30,551 nt of DNA from Chara braunii (Eukaryota; Streptophyta; Charophyceae; Charales; Characeae). The translations under genes and the position numbers were made by a program. Positions 1-9,199 of this stretch are shown in pieces. The stretch covers positions 759,805 through 790,355 of the forward strand of contig BFEA01000418.1 of the NCBI GenBank assembly GCA_003427395.1. The letters run 5' to 3'. The stretch's first letter is position 1, and each line of letters begins with the position of its first letter. The notes below the pieces were generated by a model. That model was not told where the DNA came from. It saw nothing but the letters and a program-made list of their open reading frames with translations, and did no database searches.

Positions 1-16
1 GTCGCGCCCAACTCGC

Positions 17-20
<4 letters not shown>

Positions 21-85
<65 letters not shown>
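21..85. repeat. (CT)n microsatellite
   Basis: About 32 uninterrupted CT dinucleotides. Shorter CT runs recur at 163-178. The stretch between them holds the 18-bp palindrome at 133-150 (CTCGTTTTG/CAAAACGAG) and is followed by T-rich sequence up to about 265. Translations through this tract are only Ser/Leu and Phe runs and are not genes. Confidence 0.97.
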
Positions 86-86
<1 letters not shown>

Positions 87-265
87 GTTTCGTTTCTCAA
101 AACGGGAATATCGCGGGAAGATGCATTCCCATCTCGTTTTGCAAAACGAGACTTTCTCTCTCTCTCTCTCTCTCTCCCCCTCCCTCCCACGCGACTTTCC
201 TTCTGTGTATTTCTTTTTTTTTTCGTTTGTGTATTTTTTTTTTTTCCTTTTCTTTTTTTTTTTTC

Positions 266-786
266 TCCCTCTACTGTGTCGTCCCTACAGAAGCGGGCCC
301 CGGCTTTCTGGCTACGACCGGGCCTTCACTTGGCCGACCCCCCTAAGGCTGCGGCGCGTATACGAGAAGGCCCGCGGCCGATAGCTGAGAGAGGTACTAG
401 AGGTTCAATATTGTGTTTTCCCTAGTCCCATCTCAAGGAACACGAGCCTTACTCTCACATAAATTCATTGAGCTTCACAAAGACCTCTCATTTCCCTCAC
501 CGATAGCCAACACAGTGCAACTGTGGTTCCCTTTTCACTGCCAACCTAAACAGTGCATGATATCTGCCACCAATGAATTTTCGTTCACACCCCTCTTTCC
601 CCCTTCAGATGGAGCTTAAACTTGGAAAGTGGGCCCTGCCAACTTATTATGGACTTCACAGGCCAATTAGTTGACGGATTGTTTTCCCTACTCTCCGCGT
701 ATGGAGCACTAGCCTTAGATTCCCATACAAATTTACTAAGCTTGGTGGATACCGCCCATTGGATGAGGTGTTCATGGATGAGCACC
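266..786. other. No gene seen; contains a repeat shared with 4506-4545
   Basis: No open frame here resembles a known protein. Bases 525-560 (starting GGTTCCCTTTTCACTGCC) recur with few changes at 4506-4540, beside the U2 copy, so at least this part is a dispersed repeat. Confidence 0.6.
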
Positions 787-820
787 GGCGGCGGAGCGCT
801 CCCGGGAGCGCTCCGCCGCC
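787..820. repeat. 34-bp perfect GC-rich palindrome
   Basis: Every base from 787 to 803 pairs with its mirror from 804 to 820; the centre is CCCGGG and both arms carry GGAGCGCT. There is no loop, so it could extrude a cruciform or be the scar of an inverted duplication. The (CGG)-like context gives most of the composition, but perfect symmetry over 17 bp per arm is more than composition predicts. Confidence 0.95.
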
Positions 821-827
821 CGGCGTT

Positions 828-975
828 TGGACGCGATGGCGGGCCTCGCGGAGAGAGCAGGAACGAGGAGCGGTGGGAGCGCTGCGACAGCAAGATTGAC
901 ACAAGGAGGAGGCGGGCGGACGCGGCGGCGGGCTTTGCGGAAAGGGCAGGAACGAGGAGCGGCGGGGGTGTGTCT
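828..975. repeat. Two-unit GC-rich tandem duplication
   Basis: A segment beginning GGACGCG, running through GCGGGC and GCAGGAACGAGGAGCGG, occurs at about 828-880 and again at about 917-965 with scattered substitutions. It is the most GC-rich part of the window. All six frames are open in places, but this is a composition effect and the frames show no conserved motif. Confidence 0.8.
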
Positions 976-1059
976 GGACGTCGCTGGGCGGTGCATCTCA
1001 CATCAAGGTCTTACTGGAGAGGAGGAACACGGTGTGTGGGAGAATAGGGGAGGTAAGTA

Positions 1060-2040
1060 GGGTTTCACGGGCTGGAGGGAGAGGGCTACTAGGAAGAAGG
1101 GGGAGGACGACATTCGCAACGTGGACACCACCTCATCTCTTCGGGCTACCTGCGAGGGGCGGCTGGCAGGCTCGGCTGTTAAATCTCGCAACGTGGTTTG
1201 GTATGTTGTGACGGCAATCCTAGCTGCGGTCCTATTATCATCATCGTTCGGTCTATTTGGTTGGTTGAATGGCTTTCAATCACAGGCGGCCGAGTTACTT
1301 GAGAAGCCGATGAAGCGAGGAGGTGAGGTTTGGAGAGAGGGGAGGGGGTGTTTAGGGTTGTCACGGGTAAGTTGTTTTTCCTCTTCAGTTTGGCTTTGAT
1401 GGATCTGAATGAGGCGATTCTTAGATAGTGTTTGTCTGTCTTGATATCTGTCTGATTTGCTACGCACCTACAACTACTATTGCTGAATTTGTAGTTCTTA
1501 TTTCTTCTTCTGGCCATGGAATTCTTGTTTTGTATTGCTTGTCTGATTCTTGTTAGTCATATGATAATTTTACCTGTTTAGCATCTTCTTGATCCACGGT
1601 CTGAGCGTTTTTCAGATTAGCATTTTCCTGATCTATCGTCTAATGATGCCGACAATCCGATACTTTTTTTCTGGATAATTTTTTCTGATTACTACTTTCC
1701 TGATTTACGGTCTGTGCGATTTCCTGGACCCTGGGTTCTGGAAATCAGAGTCGAAAGTCCGGTTTGGACATCACAATTTTTTTTCTATTGTTTTTCCTTG
1801 GGATTTTTTGTTTCAATTGTCGAAGTCTGTAAAGACATCAGTTCTTCTTTTCGAAGCTTCATTCTGAAGTGGATGCCAGAAATTCATGACCTAAATTTCC
1901 TTGATTACTAATTGATTTCATCTTTTAATTTCACTTCTCACAAGCACGATACAGATAGATTCTTAACCTTGTTCCTGATCTTCGATGAAAAGATCTACGG
2001 CTGTGGTGGTGCTTTTTCTGTTGGGGAAACTAGAATGGGT
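1060..2040. other. AT-rich, intron-like or intergenic sequence
   Basis: T-rich sequence with loose repeats of a TTCCTGATYTACGGTCTG-like phrase near 1580, 1630 and 1700. GGTAAGT-type donor-like words occur at about 1052, 1365 and 2090, so an untranslated or non-coding transcript is possible, but no exon is recognisable. Short open frames here lack domain features. Confidence 0.4.
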
Positions 2041-3208
2041 GGGGGGAAGGAATGAGAGGGGACCTTCAACAGATGGCAGATGTCGGTTAAGGTAAGTAGG
2101 TCAGGAGGACGATGCTGGGACGACATGACCAGTGCTGGAGCTGTGCTGTGTAACCCAGGGGGAGCTTGAGGTCCACGGAGTTATGCCGAGGGTGGAAGGC
2201 ATAACCAGATCGTCCAACGTAGTTCGCACCGGGTGTGGACCCTGTAACCTGTTTAGGGGTTTGCCGCTAAAGGAATTGTCGAGGGAGGAAGGCACTTCCT
2301 GTCCGTCAAAACTAGGTTGGTCGGTACTGGGGAGGGTTGCGTTGCCCTGTTACCCTAGCAGAGGGGGGTATGAGACCAGGTGAGCTCTGGTACGAGGACT
2401 GAAAGTCGGGACCGACGGTCCGCTTGTTGAGAGGGGGATTTTAGGATTGTTGGTACTAATTTCTAGTTTTGACCCCCTTTTTTTCTGAATCTTATCCTGT
2501 GGCCGTTAAGGGGGACTTGAGAATGTTTAGGATTCTGGGACTTCTATCAACTTTTCCTAGGCTGCTTTAAAGTTATTATACTCAGCGATCTGCGGCTGTT
2601 CGATGCCAGAACGACGCTGGCCGGTGCTGGGGTGTTGCCTTGTAACCTGTTGATGCAGGAGTGTGAGGCCTGGTAGAAAGATCTGGGGATGCTTTGGGGT
2701 GGGCATCTCACGGGACAACCAAGGTTTGCTGCTGGGATGACGCTGGCCGGTGCTTGGGCGAGTTGTGTTGCCCTGTAACCCAGCAGGAAGTGGGGGTGTG
2801 AGGCCTGGAAGAGCTCGGCAGGGAGTAAGACAACTTTGAGGAACTCTGGAAAGGTTTGGTAGGGAGGTCAAGATTCTGGGAGCTTCTTGTAGGACCCCGG
2901 CGGTCTATTCTCAAAAGAAACGAGGAGAGTGGCAGAAGGAGACGGTGGGATATCATGCGTCCTACTAGTGAGGGGGCTAGCTGGTAGGATTGGAATAGGG
3001 TATAGCAGCAGTAGAGATGGTGGCTCTGCTGCAGTAAGTCTTGCCGGAATGAGGAACAGAGGATTGATGGGGGGGGTTCTTTCGAGCCGGATTTTGAATC
3101 CTGCTGATTCTTGAAGCCTGTTGTAGTCATTTCCTAAGTAGCTCCAATTTTTTAAGCCAAATAAGAACGAGGGGGAGTGGGGGAGGAGATGGTGGGATAT
3201 CACGCGTC

Positions 3209-3569
3209 CTACTAGTGAGGGGGCTAGCTGGTAGGATGGGAATAGGGCATAGCAGCAGCGGAGATGGTGGCTCTGCTGTAGAAAGTCTTGCCGGAGTGAG
3301 GTAAAGTGGATGGATGGAGGGGTATTCTGAGTAGATTTCCAAAATTCTGTTCATATTCTGAAGTCATAAAAACAAAAAGAGATGTGTATAAGAGACAGCT
3401 ACTAGTGAGGGGGCTAGCTGGTAGGATGGGAATAGGGCATAGCAGCAGCGGAGATGGTGGCTCTGCTGTAGAAAGTCTTGCCGGAGTGAGGTAAAGTGGA
3501 TGGATGGAGGGGTATTCTGAGTAGATTTCCAAAATTCTGTTCATATTCTGAAGTCATAAAAACAAAAAG
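3209..3569. repeat. Exact 171-bp direct repeat around an embedded adapter
   Basis: Bases 3209-3379 and 3399-3569 read identically by eye and are separated only by the 19-bp sequence at 3380-3398. Neighbouring copies of the same tandem repeat differ at many positions, so perfect identity here indicates that a single genomic stretch was assembled twice. Confidence 0.9.
3380..3398. other. Tn5 mosaic end (Nextera-type library adapter)
   Basis: The 19 bases AGATGTGTATAAGAGACAG are the hyperactive Tn5 transposase mosaic end used in tagmentation libraries. The sequence is engineered and not expected in a plant nuclear genome. It creates the translated string DVYKRQ on the plus strand and CLLYTS on the minus strand, which betray adapter read-through in predicted proteins. 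Confidence 0.97.
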
Positions 3570-3917
3570 GAAGAGAATAAGGAGAGTGGGAGAAGATGGT
3601 GGGTTATCACGCGTCCTACCAGTGAAGGGGCTAGCTGGTAGGATGGGAGTACGGTATAGCAGCAGCAGAGATGGTGGCTCCGCTGTCAGTCTTGCCGTAG
3701 GGAGGTAAAGTGGATTGATGGGGGTTCTTCTGAGTCGTTTCTGAATCATGAAGTTGTCATATATATGTCTGAAGTAGCTCTAATTCTCTGAGCCAAAGCC
3801 GGGTAATGGCCCCGGTATCTCAATTTTCAAATTCCATTCTTAGGCCAATTGGATTTTTCTAATAGGTTCCTAGCCTCATTTGCATGAAATTTTCTGACGA
3901 GTTTTCTGAATGTACTC

Positions 3918-4004
3918 GTTATGGGACGCTGGGCCCGGTTCCCAGTTCGTGCCAATTTGTGAGGATATGGTTGTATCTATGGGACGCTGGACCCGGTTTC
4001 CAGC
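3918..4004. repeat. Short tandem duplication
   Basis: TATGGGACGCTGG(G/A)CCCGGTT(C/T)CCAG occurs twice about 60 bp apart (near 3918 and 3978). A 26-base run of A follows at about 4045-4070. Confidence 0.75.
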
Positions 4005-4078
4005 AGGTGTTGCTCCCCACCAATAGATAGAGCTTTGTTTTGTTTAAAAAAAAAAAAAAAAAAAAAAAAAACGCTTGG

Positions 4079-4365
4079 TAGATACCTCTTTTATTTTTTT
4101 TTATTTTTTTTATTTTTTTTTTATATTTTTTTTAAGATCCCCTGGGGGGGAAGTGGGCTGCGCCACGCTTCGCTGCAGTGCAAGACGAAGGCAACGCTGA
4201 AGGGGTCGAGCAGGCAAGCCTACCCCTATGACCCCTCCGTAGCCCTGAAAAATTAATTTCATATCATGTGGCCCGATGGACCATGGATCAGATATTAAAC
4301 TGATCAGAACAGATACTACACTTGATCTTAGCCAAAAGGCCGAGAAAGGTATAGATAGATACCTC
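4079..4365 (-). mobile_element. Retroposed U2 snRNA unit: 10-bp direct repeats plus A-rich tail
   Basis: Read on the minus strand, GAGGTATCTA (4356-4365) precedes the U2 5' end by three bases. The same ten bases recur at 4079-4088, directly after an A-rich tail (4089-4134 on the plus strand, all T with scattered A). Body, A-rich tail and flanking direct repeat are the pattern left by LINE-type target-primed reverse transcription of a small RNA. About 20 bases (ending GGGGATCTT) lie between the expected U2 3' end and the tail. Confidence 0.65.
4157..4352 (-). ncRNA. U2 spliceosomal snRNA (gene copy or retrocopy)
   Basis: U2 snRNA pairs with the intron branch point in the spliceosome. On the minus strand the sequence begins ATACCTTTCTCGGCC and continues TTTTGGCTAAGATCAAGTG, the highly conserved U2 5' region, including the GTAGTA branch-site recognition element and stem-loop IIa (GATCAG...CTGATC). 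An Sm-like site (AATTTTTC) follows at about 4250. A 3' GC-rich stem region ends near 4157, assuming the usual length of about 196 nt. Relative to the common UATCAG/CTGATA stem IIa, both strands of one pair have changed to G-C, a compensatory change that suggests a source RNA under selection. No good TATA box at -30 is seen. A CTCCCACTATG word about 40-50 bp upstream resembles the plant snRNA upstream element RTCCCACATCG, but the spacing is unusual. The flanking direct repeats favour a retrocopy. Confidence 0.9.
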
Positions 4366-4405
4366 ACTTCCCTTCGCCGTAGCGCACATAGTGGGAGCCT
4401 ACCAT

Positions 4406-4502
4406 CTTCACCCGAATAGAGCGCCCGGTCATTATAGCTGTATTTGGCACAACTTTCAGCCCGGACACGGCGATAACTACCAGGCGTTCTATTCGGGTGA
4501 AG
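4406..4502. mobile_element. 97-bp MITE-like inverted-repeat element, copy A
   Basis: The ends CTTCACCCGAATAGAGCGC (4406-4424) and its inverted partner ending at 4502 match at 18 of 19 positions. A second element with the same ends lies at 20347-20464. It sits 54 bp upstream of the U2 5' end, so it displaces or supplies whatever promoter that copy has. I could not identify a target-site duplication. Confidence 0.8.
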
Positions 4503-5550
4503 ACGGTTCCTTTTCACTGCCAACCTGAACAGTGCCTACAATCTGATCACCCAAGGGAATCTCCCCCAATAGCACTTCTCCACTGTCCAATCAAACAGCA
4601 GCCTCACCCAACGGAATTTCACCCTCACAGCGAGATCCTTGTCTCTTCAAAGGCAACAGCAGCTTATCACAGCCTAAGTCGCACTCTTGCCGAGTGCAAA
4701 AGAACAGTACCAATGGAAACACACCATGGTTGTCCTCTCTTTTCCACTTCATCCTATGCACTTCTCTCTTCCTGTTTTTAGGATTCGGCTTCATGTTCCC
4801 TTTCCAGAACATATTTGGTCAGCCAACACATCCATGCACATCAGGATGGCCATCCAGGCGATTGTGACACATCAGAGTTCATCTTCCAATTCAAGATATT
4901 CAGGCACATGTGAATGTGCCTTGCCGTCCAGACATCCTAGCGCGTCAAGCTCCATATAGCCAACCACGAGATCCCGGCATATTCTGACATGGCTTCTGGT
5001 CTTCACAATCTTTCAGAGTTGCCAAGGTCTTTACCCCTTGAATAGTTTTTATCCATTTTCTCTACGGTTTCAGAAAGGCCCACTTGGGCCACTTCTCCAT
5101 TTTCAGGACAAAAAATTGAAGTTCGAAATAAAAATGAAAGTTACAATAACACCCCGGCTCCCCCCCCCCCCAAATCCTCCCCCAAAAAAAAGAAAACAAG
5201 AACAAGAGGTGGCTGAAGGGAGGTCCATTCACGGCAACCATACCATTCCCGCTTTCTCGCAGTACGTGCATACTGCACTACATATTCACACCCACACTCT
5301 CAACTGAAATTGGCGAAGGTTGCGGTCAGATGCATCAAGGAACCCTCAAATAAGTGCCCGCCTCAGTTCGGCCATGCACCTTTGGCACCTGTGGGGGTGG
5401 CTCAGCAACTGATAAACAGCAGAAGTATTCCCAATTGCTGGAAAACAAAAATACATGTTTTTATTTGCTTAAGAACTAGGCTACCAGAGTGGCCCAGGGC
5501 AAGTTGCCCAGCCGCGCAAAAAAAAAATAAAAAAATAGAAAGCTCGAAAC
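4503..5550. other. No gene seen; low-complexity patches
   Basis: After the repeat shared with position 525, the sequence is unremarkable. There is a C12 run at 5160-5171 followed by an A-rich patch to about 5200. Short open frames lack recognisable domains. Bases 5440-5510 resemble 6160-6225 (an ACAARAATACAYGT phrase followed by AGGCTA), a weak dispersed repeat. Confidence 0.5.
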
Positions 5551-5555
5551 GAATC

Positions 5556-5880
5556 TTAGTAAAGAATTCAGATGTGACCTGGGGCACAAGTTGTTCAGTT
5601 TATATTGGTGCATGACAGTTTTCTTTCAGATATCATTTTTTTGTTTTTTTTATATTTTTCATTTCAAATTTAGTAAAGAATTTAGATGTGACCCTGGGGC
5701 ACAAGTTTCAAATCTTTTATCATCTTTCAAATTCTTTCAATTCACCTTCACTACCTACCTACCACTACTCCTATGGCTAGGGGACCCCTGCAAGCATAGC
5801 GTTCTTGTCTCCCTCCACAAGTTGCTCAGTTTATTTTTGTGCATGACATAGTTTTTTTTCAGATTTTTTTTTTTTTTTTT
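5556..5880. repeat. Duplicated unit, second copy split by a 108-bp insertion
   Basis: Copy a (about 5556-5650) reads TTAGTAAAGAATTCAGATG...CACAAGTTGTTCAG...GTGCATGACA...TTTCAGAT. Copy b carries the first half at 5668-5707 and the second half from 5816 to about 5865. The break in copy b falls at CACAAGTT, which is present on both sides (5700-5707 and 5816-5823), so bases 5708-5815 look like an insertion with an 8-bp target duplication. Confidence 0.75.
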
Positions 5881-6112
5881 TCCTGGGCCCTTCGCTGGTC
5901 CTCGCACGGCCGCACAGCCCAGTCAAACAAGGTGACCTGGGTGGCCCGGCTGGTGGCCCAGCTTAAAAACAAAACAGAACCAAAGACCGACGGCCTTAAG
6001 ATATTATCTTTGAACTGACTGGCCTCAGGTACATTCAGAGTTGTTTGGAATTGGAACTCAGGTCTCTGTTTCAACAGATTGAGAGTGTACTAACTGAGTT
6101 AGGCCAGTTCGA
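5864..6112 (-). mobile_element. tRNA-derived SINE with poly(A) tail
   Basis: Minus strand: a tRNA-like head has an A box TAACTCAGTTAG (near 6100) and a B box GAGTTCCAATTCC (near 6055) at tRNA spacing. A body of about 170 bp follows, then an A run of about 18 at 5864-5881. Pol III internal promoter boxes, an unrelated body and a 3' A tail define a SINE. Fragments of the same body (CTGGTGGGCCCAGC followed by A-rich sequence and GACCGAC) are visible at 8060-8095 and weakly at 10060-10090. No clear target duplication was found. Confidence 0.7.
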
Positions 6113-6239
6113 CTCAAGCAGTTTGGCGACTGAGAGAATCTTAGAACATTCTCATCCCTCGTGAACAAGAATACACGTCTTCGTACCCAATGGTCAGCAG
6201 TTAGGCTAAGCACTGACCTGGCACAAGCAGAGCAGGGAT

Positions 6240-6425
6240 GTGGATACTGTCCTTTTTACTCTTTTCTTTTTCCATGTAAAGAAAAGGCAACAACCTTGAG
6301 ATATCATGGCTAAGCGAACGGGCCCCATGCAATTAAGGTATTTCATAAATCTAGTTCCTTCCGGACTTGAACACAGGTCTGTGTTTCAACAGTTCCTCGG
6401 TGTACCGCCTGCACTTGGACAGTTA
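6240..6425 (-). mobile_element. Second, degenerate copy of the same SINE type
   Basis: The minus strand carries TTGAAACACAGACCTGTGTTCAAGTCC (B-box region near 6370) and, in the body, a segment matching the neighbour (TATCTCAAGG versus TATCTTAAGG). The A box is poor and no A tail is present, so this looks like an old copy. Assignment rests on the shared head and body phrases. Confidence 0.5.
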
Positions 6426-6490
6426 GTGATGTGGAGACTGTCAGGTACTGGCTCCAGCTGATTATTCGATGCATTATCTTACTTAGATCT

Positions 6491-6718
6491 GACACGGCAG
6501 GAAGGTTTAAAGATGCAACTTCCACCACTGTTACATTGAAAGGGATGCAGGGACACCTAGACACTTAACCTACAGGGGACAGTCAATCCCAAGAATGATG
6601 TGCACACGGCAGGAAGGTCCAGAGATGCCACTTCCACCGCTGTTACATTGAAAGGGATCCAGGGACACCTCGACACTTGACCTACAGGGGACAGCCAATC
6701 CCAAGAATGATGCGCACA
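6491..6718. repeat. 112-bp tandem duplication
   Basis: CACGGCAGGAAGGT starts at 6493 and again at 6605. The two units run through CTTCCACC, GTTACATTGAAAGGGAT and CAATCCCAAGAATGATG with about ten differences. No coding potential is shared between the units. Confidence 0.93.
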
Positions 6719-6719
6719 A

Positions 6720-7423
6720 AGGCTGCGATGTTTCACCGAGTGAACACCACGACTACACTACACACACACATCTGGCACCGACGCACAGACGATCTGCATG
6801 CATTAAATGCCAGGTGCGAATTTTCCTAACTTTTGATAATCCACAACGCGGCGAAAACATTTGTAAAAATCCCGCCTCACCAAATAAGCACTGCACATCA
6901 ACACAATACAAACTTTATTTTGGGTGGGAGTCATCGTCAAAATCGCAACCGATTCCGAAGCAGGAAAGAAAAAGAAGTAACCCTCTGGGCATGAGAGGAT
7001 CCAGACGTCTGGATTTAGCCTGGCCCACCAGCCAGAACCGAATACGTCCAGTCTCTGTGTCAGCAGTGGCCATGGGACACACCAAGAGAATCCGAATAAG
7101 AGCTGCAATTTGGACTAGGGCCACACACACACCAAGTGTAATAGGAGACAAACCAAGTGCCAGAGAAAAACGGCAGCATCCCCATATGAGCTCTGAACAG
7201 CAAATGCAAACCGCAATACGGACTCCCCGAGTGATGACGACTCTACATGATCCAAGTTCCCAAGGCACTCATTCCACTCGCCACAGCAGACACTTTGCAT
7301 CTGATCTATCACCAGAGTCACCTAGTTAAGGGCGCCGCAGCGACTCATCGACCCCCAAAGTCACCAGACCGCAACGCGCCTTTGGTAACTAGTCTAAATC
7401 AAATCTGGGTATGTAAATTGGAA
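6720..7423. other. No recognised gene
   Basis: Both strands have open frames of about 100-170 codons, overlapping in opposite directions, with no domain or compositional support. I treat them as chance. The part just before 7424 may be mitochondrial 18S downstream spacer, but I cannot confirm that. Confidence 0.4.
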
Positions 7424-7431
7424 AGGAGTCA

Positions 7432-7474
<43 letters not shown>

Positions 7475-7497
7475 CCTCAGTCACTGATTCTACCGTG
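7424..7497 (-). pseudogene. rrn18: NUMT: 3' end of plant mitochondrial 18S (rrn18) rRNA
   Basis: On the minus strand the segment contains GAAGTCGTAACAAGGTAGCC, followed by GTAGGGGAACCTGCGGCTGG and ATTGACTCC. This is the 3' terminal region (helix 45 and the 3' tail) of small-subunit rRNA. The GTAGGGGAACCTGCGGCTGGATT form is the plant mitochondrial one; cytosolic 18S and plastid 16S differ here. Identity stops around 7497, so only about 75 bases of a gene of nearly 2 kb are present. It is a nuclear insertion fragment, not a functional rRNA gene, unless the window is a chimeric join. Confidence 0.88.
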
Positions 7498-8225
7498 ATA
7501 GTCTCTACGATCAACGATGCGAAAAACATGCTGCGCACTTGATGTGCGTAACGTGAACTTCACAAGACCGACCATACAATACATACGTAAAGGAAAGCCT
7601 CAGCATCGATCCCATCTGTAACTTGCAAGACGTGTGGTACTGTCAAGTCCGGGCGCCTGATTTATGCTCTACGTATAGCATATAGCTACAATATTAGAAG
7701 ATTGTGGTATGTAAAACCACGATTTCCAAAACTTGAAGTCCAAAGATCCACTATAAAGCCCCCGGACAATAGGCGAGAGATGTCTCTATGTTGTAGAATG
7801 AAATCTGCGTTGTGCAGATGCATAGACACCTTCCCAATTAGTGATGAACCGTCAGTGCTTTTCTATTACTACGTCCCTTGTGGATTAGGCAGATACTACG
7901 GGGGTTTCCAAAAGGGGCATCGAACCAGTTCGGATCTCGCAGGTATTACCTACAGCGTTTACACCGCCAGTACACGGCGCTAACCTTGAGAATTTGGACA
8001 AATCTTTCATCACCCACAAAACGTCTGGGGGCTACCAGACCACACAACAGCTGGTGGGCTGGTGGGCCCAGCGAAAAAAGAAAAAGACCGACCGCTTGCG
8101 GTTCGGAAAAAGCTTGGCGCGCAGTGGATGGCCGCCAGGCTACGGTATACTCGCGGTTCAACGTTGCAAGTTGTTGTTTAGTCACCTGTCCCCCAATCAA
8201 CAGATGAGTTGATTTGCAGAGATTG
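7498..8225. other. No recognised gene; SINE-body fragment inside
   Basis: Bases 8055-8100 (GGTGGGCCCAGCG, A-rich stretch, GACCGACCGC) match the body of the SINE at 5864-6112. The rest is unassigned. A 224-codon minus-strand frame covers 7946-8620, but half of it is translated repeat. Confidence 0.45.
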
Positions 8226-8227
8226 CC

Positions 8228-8358
8228 CCTTAAGAGCAATTTAAGGTGGTGGAAGGTAGATTTGGTTGTTGTGGATGGTGTGGGGCAGGGAGGTAGATTG
8301 TGTTTGTTGTTGATGGCATTGGGGTGGGAAGTAGATTGTGTTTGTTGTGGATGGCGTA
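8228..8358. repeat. Three-unit GT-rich tandem repeat
   Basis: GGTAGATT(G/T)(G/T)GTTTGTTGT-like units of about 50 bp start near 8254, 8290 and 8328, each followed by GGATGG(C/T) or TGATGGC. Translation in any frame just repeats the unit. Confidence 0.8.
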
Positions 8359-8359
8359 C

Positions 8360-9172
8360 AACGGAAACAAGTTTCAGATGGGACCCACTGCCCCACTGGC
8401 GCCCCACAGGGGGCCGACCGTACATGCACTTGCATCCAGGAGAGCAATCAAGGTAGTGCTGCACTGGCTGAAGAACTTGAGCAGTTTCTTGGTGACGTTT
8501 TCCCTGTGCCCCGCCTGTCCACGTGAGCTGTCCGCGGAATCCGCCTAAATGCACTCTGCCATGTGAAATTTTCCTTTTTCCTGTACGTCTCGTCTCTATT
8601 CTGTGACAGTGGAGCCCCAATTACTGAAACACTTCAGTCACCTTTTCTGCCAGGGAGTGTCAAAGAGTGTTCACTACCTTCCAGGCTGGTAGAAGTGTAT
8701 TATCATAAATAAAACAAGAGATGACCTGTGTTTCACGGAATTCCGATCAACTCATCAGGAGAACACGTATAGGTGCAAACCGTCACAAAACGAAACAAAA
8801 GGGGATTGCAAAAGGGTGTTTGAGACGCTTCTGCTTACTCATAAGGTGGCTGTGCATAACCAGGAAATCCACTCTGCAACTGTCTTAAACCTGCGGTTGA
8901 GATTGCTCGGTTAAATCGAGGCTGGAATAAACTCCTTCAAGACCCTTCCGCTAGACCCTTGTATTCTTTTTCAAAAACGGGCCACTCTTTTTCCATTACA
9001 CTTCGAAGGCATTAGGTGGGCCTGACCAGAGCAGGGCATGTTACCCATTTACTCCAAGTGAAGTGTGCCCTGGTGCAGGGAGAGGCCATGTCCCCATTTT
9101 AATGGTACCAGTGCACATGCACTTGGTCCCGAACGTTAAGGATGCTAGCACCCTCAGAGAGGCCTTACCCAC
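8360..9172. other. No recognised gene
   Basis: Bases 8380-8530 are open in several frames on both strands; one plus frame ends with AALAEELEQFLGDVFPVP, which looks helical but matches nothing I recognise. Nothing else supports a gene. Confidence 0.35.
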
Positions 9173-9194
9173 ACTGGTGGTTCAAACCACCAGT
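9173..9194. repeat. 22-bp hairpin palindrome
   Basis: ACTGGTGGTT at 9173-9182 and AACCACCAGT at 9185-9194 form a perfect 10-bp stem with a 2-base loop. No U run or coding region adjoins it, so a transcription role is not supported. Confidence 0.85.
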
Positions 9195-9199
9195 ACATC

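Larger units (their letters stand above)
2100..3790. repeat. Degenerate tandem-repeat field
   Basis: Two related repeat types are seen. Around 2110-2360, 2610-2660 and 2735-2800 a phrase GACG(A/C)TGG...GGTGCTGG...TGTAACC recurs. From 2930 to 3790 a unit of about 190-250 bp recurs at about 2935-3140, 3180-3379, 3399-3569 and 3590-3785; each holds GTGAGGGGGCTAGCTGGTAGG, AGCAGCAG and GATGGTGGCTC. Copies are clearly diverged except for the pair joined by the adapter at 3380-3398. Confidence 0.85.

Noticed and set aside
3224-3749. Repeated open frames sharing MNRILEIYSEYPSIHP
   Set aside because: They are products of the tandem repeat and the adapter-mediated duplication.
2100-3790. CRISPR-like array
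   Set aside because: Units of about 190-250 bp are diverged throughout, without short conserved repeats and unique spacers, and the genome is eukaryotic.
7946-8620. 224-codon minus-strand frame
   Set aside because: It passes through the GT-rich tandem repeat and a SINE-body fragment, and has no domain, start context or exon structure.
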